From: Diadema setosum
Taxonomy: Eukaryota; Echinodermata; Echinoidea; Diadematoida; Diadematidae
DNA: 64,000 nt
Direction of reading: 5' to 3'
Assembly (NCBI RefSeq): GCF_964275005.1
Contig: NC_092698.1
Span: 26,812,447-26,876,446, forward strand
Notes under the pieces: generated by a model
What the model saw: the letters and a program-made list of their open reading frames with translations, nothing else
The model's database searches: none
Told to the model about the DNA's origin: nothing
Position numbers and translations under genes: made by a program
Shown: piece after piece, positions 39,393 through 64,000 of the stretch
Layout of the letters: each line of letters begins with the position of its first letter
Numbering within the stretch: the first letter of the stretch is position 1

Positions 39393-42305
39393 ACAGATTG
39401 GTGAAGTATCTTCGACATTGGACATGCAATGAAGAGATTATGGAATCTTAAGATGTTTCATGTTTTCACAGAATATAACAGATAAATCGTTAGCAACTCC
39501 ATGATAATGATAAAGTAATCATAGATGAGACGAAGATGTCATTACTTCTCGAATATTGTTTTGCTTGATATGTGCTAAAAGATAACAGATATCAAAACAT
39601 AGTCTTCCTTTATTGTATAAAATAAGGTAATCTTTATAGTAGCATTTTTCAATACCGAAGAATCCCTGCACAATCGTACTACTTTATTCAGATTCAGATT
39701 GATTAATTTATTGATTTATGGGAACGTAAACATTTTGTTTCCATTGACATCGTTCAACAATCATGACGATACAAACACATTTCAAATCAAAATAACTTAT
39801 TTCAATGACAGTTACAATGAACGTAATGAACATTTTTATAGATCAATCAACGAAAAGTGTCCCTATGATTTATGTGCCTCCGCTGTGTCACATAATTTTC
39901 AAAGAAGTTCACAGTACAACCTAACAACAACAGCACACTTTTTTTTTTTTCAGGGAAACATATGCTTAACTTAGACGACCACAGAATACGCACGCATTGT
40001 TTGTTACTTAGCTCTGCAGGCGTGAGGGCTATTTTCTTTCATAAGTTTGCCCTGGTTTTTTTTTTTCACCGACCTTGTTCATCAATGGGTTTCACTTCAG
40101 ATGATCATGATATTGTTACTTTTCTCTGCAGACAGGAAGGATTAATTCTTTCAGAACTTTGCCCTCATTTTTTTTTTCTTCGCTGACTTTGTTCATTATT
40201 GGGTTTCTCTTCAGAAGAATATTTTTGAGACATAGAGGCCTATACATAGTGTCACAATCACAAATCAATGCTCGGAATTTCTTCTCAAAGATTTGCATTA
40301 CAGAATTCTTGTCGTGAGATAAGTATTTATTATCATTTTGTTTTATTTATTTTATACTGCAGGGTTGGCCTGTTCAGTTTTGTAAAAACTGCTTTCCAAA
40401 GTGCCCTGCAGTATAATAACAAACATCATTTTACATGAAAATACAAATATACAAAACAGTTTTAGGTAACATTGTTAACTACAAACATCAAAAGTGGGTT
40501 AATGATAAATAAGTGTACGTAGATATATGGATATACATAGCATGACTACAAATAAATTGAATTACTTTTGGGCTTTGCATCGGTTTTTTTTTTCAATCCA
40601 TAAAGGGATGTGTTACATGTTTGAACATTTATAGAGAGTGTGTTAAACAAACTGGCTCCAACATACACAAAAGAATTTCTCTTTAATATTCTGTCCTTGG
40701 GCGGGGATGTTGAAGGGGGTATTTCAAAGAATAACGTGTCCTATATATTTACAGTCTGTTTGCATTTTATGATTCTAAATAAGTCGGTATTAAATTATGT
40801 TGTATCTATAAAAAAAACAAGAACCCAAAATTTATACTTTTTGACGTTGCTGAACTGATTGCCATTTCAGTAACAATGAATTTAGAGATGTACGATAATC
40901 TTTATACAATGTACAAAACCATTCTAGCATATAAATCGCATGCGAAAGAGACTTTTAAAAGAAGTTTTTATTCAGGGTCGTCGTGTTAAAACAGAGAGAG
41001 GAAAATGTAATTCCAGACAATCTCAGGTTTCCGAAGGCATGCACATTATGATTTTACCGACTTTAAAACTGTCTCATAATTCATCCAGTTTTACGGACAT
41101 GGGTACTTAGTAATAATTGTGCCAATTCGTGTATACAAACGGACTTAAAAACAGCGTCTTTTCACACCTTCCTGTCTCAAGGGATATCATATTGACGACG
41201 TGATTACAAATATGTCCCGAGACTGACCATCTCCGTTTAAGTTCGAGCCTTTTGTCACGTCCAGCGTGTCTGTCTGGGCATCGCTCTTGGCCTGAAAATG
41301 ACGTTAAGAATGCAAACACAGCTCAGAGAGATATACAATAAAACCACTGGAACGACTCGTGCACTGCGCGTGCATTGAACGTGGTCCACCAATGATACAT
41401 TTTTTTAAATGCCCGGATGTCCCCTTCGACGCTCCGGCACGGATTTAAAATTCCGGGGGATGCACATGCTGATGCAATGGACAGCTTCATCTGATAACTT
41501 ATTTGTTTCCCTGAATGAAAATGTTATGTGAGTGCAAGCAGATGTTATTTTATATATATTTTTTTCTTTATGATAATTTTATCATATCGTCGAATCCGTT
41601 CCAAATTGGTATTCATTTCAGTGACACAGTTAGATGACATATACGATGTATAGTTCAGATAGCAAGAAGGACCAAAATATTTCACAATCTACGTTATCTA
41701 TATTTTGTCTTTTTATTGGTGTCATTACAGAAGCTTCTCCTTCGGCAGTGCTTTCTGTCATTAATGAATATAAATATCCCTTTTTTTTAGTGTACATTAC
41801 ACCCTAAAAGGAAGATTGGCACTCATTTACCAGGGTGTTGCAGAAGTAACATATATCAACCATACGCAAACTCAGGCTTGTTGATGCAATTAGGGCGAGG
41901 GGACCATTATTGGAATTTTATTATCTCATATTAGAAAAATGTGTTAATGGAATAGCACAAGGACATGGAAAACACACATAAAAAGGAGTTTTAACAAATG
42001 ATTTAATCTTGCTCTTTTTAGTTCTTCAGAAATGATGAATACGATTGCCTTAACATTATTTCATTAACTAGTCAAGGAATGAGCAAAGATCACGAAAATG
42101 AAATTTCGAGAAATTCTTGCTCTTCTTTGCCGCTTATCACTGTGATTGTGACAACACAATGTTGTAGAATAAATTCATCGATAATAGGACGGCACACTAT
42201 ATTTATCAAAATCAAAAAGTGCAACATTGTCAATACAAGTTAAAAGTAAATCTTTAAAATGTTAAATTAAATTGAAAAGTGACAACAATAAATTGACCTA
42301 GCAAT
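36242..42305. other. No gene recognised (intergenic between the two host genes)
   Basis: Holds the T40 tract, a short CT run at 37618, and a small GC-rich patch at 39230-39290. No supported exon. Confidence 0.6.
39349..39388 (+). repeat. Poly-T tract of 40
   Basis: Uninterrupted T40. Could be the A tail of a minus-strand retroposon lying to the right, but I do not recognise that sequence. Confidence 0.95.
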
Positions 42306-42800
42306 CAAAAGATTGTCCGATTACCTCAAGTTTTCACTGAGTGTCTTACCAAAAAGATTGTCCGATTACCTCACGTTTTCACTGGGTATCTTACCAAAAA
42401 GATTGTCCGATTACCTCAAGCTTTCACTGAGTGTCTTACCAAAAAGATTGTCCGATTACCTCAAGCTTTCACTGAGTGTCTTACCACAAAGATTGTCCGA
42501 TTACCTCAAGCTTTCACTGAGTGTCTTACCAAAAAGATTGTCGGGTTACCTCAAGCCTTCACTGAGTGTCTCACCAAAAAGATTGTCGGATAACCTCAAG
42601 CTTTCACTGAGTGTCTTACCAAAAAGATTGTCGGCTTACCTCAAGCTTTCACTGATTGTCTTACCTAAAAGATTGTCCGATTACCTCAAGCTTTCACTGA
42701 GTGTCTTACCAAAAAGATTGTCCGATTACCTCAAGCTTTCACTGAGTATCTTACAAAAAGATTGTCGGACTACCTCAAGCTTTCACTGAGTGTCTTACCA
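42306..42800. repeat. 45-bp minisatellite, 11 units, open in one plus-strand frame
   Basis: Unit GATTGTCCGATTACCTCAAG CTTTCACTGAGTGTCTTACC plus AAAAA, at 42311, 42356 and every 45 bp to 42716; the last (42760) follows a 1-bp deletion. Because 45 is a multiple of three, the plus strand is open for 158 codons and would encode the 15-residue repeat RLSDYLKLSLSVLPK. No splice, promoter or homology evidence says it is translated. Confidence 0.92.
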
Positions 42801-43429
42801 ACTTTTCTGCGTTTACCGAATCCATGTTTTGGGTAATTTTGATTCACACTCTGCAATGCTGACTTTATGCATGCTTCTACGATTGCGTTATTTTTCTTAA
42901 ACAGCAATCTGACAAGCTCTTGGCTTTGGAAAGTACAGTTGTATGGTTGAATCATAATGTTGTGGAGAAAAATACATATTATGATTGTTTAATGTATCAA
43001 TTCCTTGGGTTGACTTGCTGCAAAAATGGTTTTGTCCCAAGTAAAATTGGAAACTGAGAATTTTAATGCATATTTCTATTTTAGGGAAGAGTATGTTAGA
43101 CTTTTTTGTTCCTTAAATTTGCAAACAGTCACAAAAAAAAAAACTAAAACTTATCAATTGGTAAAAGAATCAGGCAATTTGGTCTTAACAGATTTGTAAC
43201 CAATTTCAGAGTCATACGCATCGTTCTAGAAATTTAAATGCCTCAAAAAAGTTGCCAAGGAAACAACCAATTATTTACAAAAATCGATGGATTAAGAACA
43301 AAGAACTCAAATGAACAGCAACTTTGAAAAAAAAAACACTACAAAAGATAATTTAAAAAAAAAAGATAACAAAAATATGCATCACCACACCATTAAATGT
43401 GGTATCTGGTGCGGCATACAGGACTTGTG

Positions 43430-60875
<17,446 letters not shown>

Positions 60876-60927
60876 CGTTCACAAAAGAAATTATTTCGGG
60901 AGATACTAGTATTCAATGCGAGCTTGT

Positions 60928-60935
60928 ATTAAATA
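60928..60935 (-). promoter_or_regulatory. Possible TATA box of the SLC5-like gene
   Basis: Minus strand reads GGGTATTTAATACAAG about 55 bp upstream of the start codon. A start site near 60900-60905 would give a 5' UTR of only about 25-30 nt, so an alternative distal promoter with a non-coding first exon is also possible. Confidence 0.3.
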
Positions 60936-61181
60936 CCCTAGTTTGCGAAGTAGACAATCTACCACCTATCAGAATACAGACACTGGATTGTCGACCAGAT
61001 AGCTAGGACCAATATCATGCACCTGAGTCTGCTGTTTGAGGTCACGGTAACTATGACACTCTGCATCATGGGGACGGGCGACGATTTGATTTAGAATCAG
61101 GACGGTGTTACTGTTAGCTGGCGTCTGTAGGCCCACGTCACGAGGACAGACTTCAGGCACGCCCAAAGCAGTTTTGGAGGT

Positions 61182-61590
61182 TACAGTCCGTTATTCCGAA
61201 GGTTCGTTATTCCGAAGGTTCGCTAATCCGAATATGAACCGAGGTTCGTTGCTCTGAATGTTCGTTAATCCGAAAAAGAAGAAGAAAAAAAGACAATCGC
61301 TTTTCCTTAAGTTCGTTTATCCGAAAACGAAATAAGGTTCGTCATTCCGAAGGCTTGTTAATCCGTAGTCCGAATCCCTTTCCACGTTCGGACTACAGAA
61401 CATTATATAAACTTTATTTCGGACTATCGAACCTTCGAAATAACGAACCTCATTTAATTTTCCGACCAAAGAACCTTCGGAATAACGGAATAAACGTTAG
61501 GATTAACGAACCCTGTTCATTTTAGATGAACAAACAAACACCTGAAGGGGTACACGGACTCTTAAGTGTTTCGGAATAACGAACCTTCAG
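61182..61590. mobile_element. Foldback element of TTCGTTAATCCGAA units, copy 3
   Basis: Starts ACAGTCCGTTATTCCGAAGG and ends TTTCGGAATAACGAACCTTC. Left- and right-half units are reverse complements with about 20-bp periodicity. Confidence 0.7.
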
Positions 61591-61712
61591 AAAATCAAAC
61601 CTTCGACATTTTCGACATTTTCAGCATCTTCTTGCAAAATCTGTGACAGATTTTCACCAAACTTGGCAGACAGCATCTTTATGGCGATATGGTCTAAATT
61701 TGTTAAAATTAG

Positions 61713-61765
61713 CCCTCCCCCCCCCCCCCCCCCATCGCCGAAGGAGGGGGGGGGGGGGGGGGGAG
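61713..61765. repeat. C17 / G18 hairpin
   Basis: A run of 17 C and a run of 18 G are separated by 12 nt (ATCGCCGAAGGA). They can pair as a stem or form G-quadruplex and i-motif structures. Confidence 0.9.
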
Positions 61766-61887
61766 TTGAAGTCTCCGAGTCCCTAAACTCTGGAATTATT
61801 TTAATCTTCTTCTGTCGAACCGAAAAAAAGATAGAGCTAAGTTTAGTGTTAAGAAGACATAAATGACTAAAACTTCATGTTTGATTA

Positions 61888-62115
61888 TGGCGGATCCAGG
61901 GGTGCCCCGATAGAACGAGGGGGAGGCGGAGGCGGAATGTTCACATTTTCAGCATTTTCTTTAAAAATCTATGACAGATTTTCACCAAACGTGGGAGGTA
62001 TAGCATACTTGAGGTAATAAAATCCCACTTTGTTCGAAGGGGGCAACAGGTCCAATTTGCCCCCCCCCCCCCACGGAGGCTAAAAGGACGGCACCCCCCC
62101 CCCCGATCCGCTAAA
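61888..62115. mobile_element. GGCGGATCC-ended C/G-rich element
   Basis: Left part TGGCGGATCCAGGGGTGCC; right part in reverse complement AGCGGATCG then a G tract and GTGCC. It belongs to the same style of element as those at 1498 and 18278, but I see no clean target duplication. Confidence 0.45.
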
Positions 62116-62640
62116 GCAGCACACTTTAAATTTCCTCAAAGTACCTTTTAAAAATGTGATAAAATTATTATGCTCTGTCACTGGTGGTTGTACAGAAGAT
62201 TTGTTTAAATACATGTTTTCCTTCTGCCATGTGTATGTAAGGTTTTCAAGAAATACCTGAAATTCTGAATTCCACCCGAACGAACCCCCCCCCCCCCCGT
62301 ATCAGTCCCGTTGGGGTGGGGGGGGGGAGGGGGCTCCCCCTCCTCCCACCTTAGGGGTGGGGGAGTTGCTCATTTAAACAAATTGAGGTCCCATCACCCG
62401 ATAAATACACTACCTGTCAAGTTTGGCGAATATATACTGTACGGGTTTCAAGAAGCTGAAAATGTGAAAATTCCGCTCCCCCCGTCCTTAGCACTCTATT
62501 AGGTCCATCACTTCTGTAGAGGAGGGTTTTTATTAGCTGAAATGGGATTCCATAATCCAAGGGATGCTTGCTGCCACGTTTGATGAAAATATGTCTGAGT
62601 TTTCAAGAAGAAGCTGAAAATGTGAAAAATACACCTCCTC

Positions 62641-64000
62641 CCTGTACACCATGATTTTGATCAGGTCTTCTGCAAGTATTTGATATCAAAACCTATTGGT
62701 ACAACGAACAAATTTAGTGTGTGCAATAAATTAAGTCGATCTGTTAGAGGCCGTCATAATTTTACAAGTATTCACGCACTTGGCCCGAACGTTTGAAAGA
62801 AAAAGAACCCCGCAAAAATGAAATAAACGCATATCTTTTGCCATATAACCATGGTACACTGTAATCATAACATAAGGAGCTGCAAACCACACAATGCAGA
62901 TTATTCTACATTGCATTCAATAAATAAGCATGTTTGACGTGAATATGACAGTATAAGTACATCATTGATCTGAGTAAAGCATGCTGTCTTAGTGGGACGG
63001 TTCTTTGAATTTCATCGATGACACGCAGTTTTGTCAATGCAGCAAGAGCAAAATGTCTTTGTAGGGCCCATAGTACTGACAAGATGATAAATTATCCATC
63101 TTGAAATATTCCCATTGAGAGGACTCGACAGGTTTACATCGTAGCTAATTGTCCTTTTCCTGAATAATTGTTTATGTTTGTTCGTGTGTTTGTTTGTTTG
63201 GTTTGTTTATTTGTTGAGCATCACACGCTTACCGCACCTCCATCCCAGCTCTCGGTATTCTCTCCCGCTGATGACAGGACAACAAATAAATCACCAGTAA
63301 AGTACAGTAAATGTGCATCACATGATCGTGTTTTAATACGCTCATCGCATGCATGATCATATCTTACCCCACATTTCCATGAACTCAAGCTGACCCACCA
63401 GTGACAACGGATCAAAAAGACAAATCAGTCTCAAAAACTTGACACAAACGATTGAAAGCAATTGAGTGATACATTCTCTTGACAGACATATCTTTGTGTT
63501 AATGGCTTCACATTCTCTCTTTAAAGTGGTCATAGAGGAACAAATGTATTTTATGCATTTGATTCATGTCATGAATAATGAAGGACATGTTGTGCAACAT
63601 ACAGTTTCATACACGTTTCATGTCATGAATTATGATGTACATGTTGTGAAACATGCTTGATTTCAAATAATGTATTGTGCAAAATTCACATTTTTAACAA
63701 AATGCACAAATCCCATTCTATGGCCATACACATGTACAGAGTTCATGGGCTTACTTGTGGAAATGTGAGCAAGTCTTCGACAACTGTAACTACAGCATTT
63801 CTTCTGAAGACCGTTAAACAATGAATTATCTGTGAGCCCTGAAATCCATCTGATGTGCGTATGAGTGAGTGCATACACCCCTTACATATGAAAAAAGTTG
63901 GGCAGAACTTCTGAGGACCTACCATATAAAAATATAGAACATACAACCTTAATACTGGTGCCAATTATCATTGAGGCAAGGTGACCATAATAAACCTCTT
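62641..64000. other. No gene recognised
   Basis: Only the 54-bp duplication at 63564 stands out. Confidence 0.6.
63564..63655 (+). repeat. 54-bp direct duplication
   Basis: TCATGTCATGAATAATGAAG with GACATGTTGTGCAACAT recurs 54 bp later as TCATGTCATGAATTATGATG with TACATGTTGTGAAACAT. Confidence 0.7.

Larger units (their letters stand above)
61600..62640. repeat. Cluster of inverted TTTTCACCAAAC modules with C/G tracts
   Basis: The module (TTTTCAGCATTTTCTT ... GACAGATTTTCACCAAAC) occurs at about 61620 and 61945 in one orientation and near 62420 and 62575 in the other (CAAGAAGCTGAAAATGTG). Between them are long C and G runs. Overlaps the element at 61888. Origin not identified. Confidence 0.55.

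Overview
This is a eukaryotic window, AT-rich and dominated by introns, microsatellites and small DNA transposons. Two host genes can be read, both on the minus strand. The spliced proteins, the canonical GT-AG introns, the dense palindromic MITEs and a strongly over-used TAGGCCTA octamer fit a marine invertebrate deuterostome. An echinoderm, perhaps a sea urchin, is my best guess, but it is inferred from style and not from a diagnostic locus.

Right third (about 43.4-60.9 kb): a sodium-coupled solute symporter of the SLC5 family, closest by eye to the monocarboxylate transporters SLC5A8/SLC5A12. I could place 13 coding exons. They join in phase at every junction to 579 codons, plus a short tail if the last exon reads through to its stop. 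Its introns hold TTAA-flanked MITEs, a 41-bp minisatellite, a (TA)n-associated MITE, a 42-bp-stem hairpin, a near-perfect palindrome, and a MITE packed with GGGTCA half-sites.

Middle (about 32.5-35.4 kb): the 5' part of a small secreted EF-hand protein. It has a TATA box, a 5' UTR without upstream ATG, a 13-nt first coding exon, and a second exon that completes a signal peptide and carries one canonical EF-hand loop. Downstream exons were not found with confidence.

Left and middle (1-32 kb): no gene I can name. It holds a LINE remnant (12.65-13.56 kb), tRNA-derived SINEs, two short CAG...CTG elements with 5-bp target duplications, and a 3.4-kb element (23,021-26,459). That element has hAT-like ends, a perfect 8-bp target duplication, and about 12 copies of a ~163-bp satellite inside it.

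Far right (61-64 kb): a foldback element of TTCGTTAATCCGAA units and a cluster of C- and G-tract elements. No LTR retroelement, endogenous virus or Polinton was recognised.
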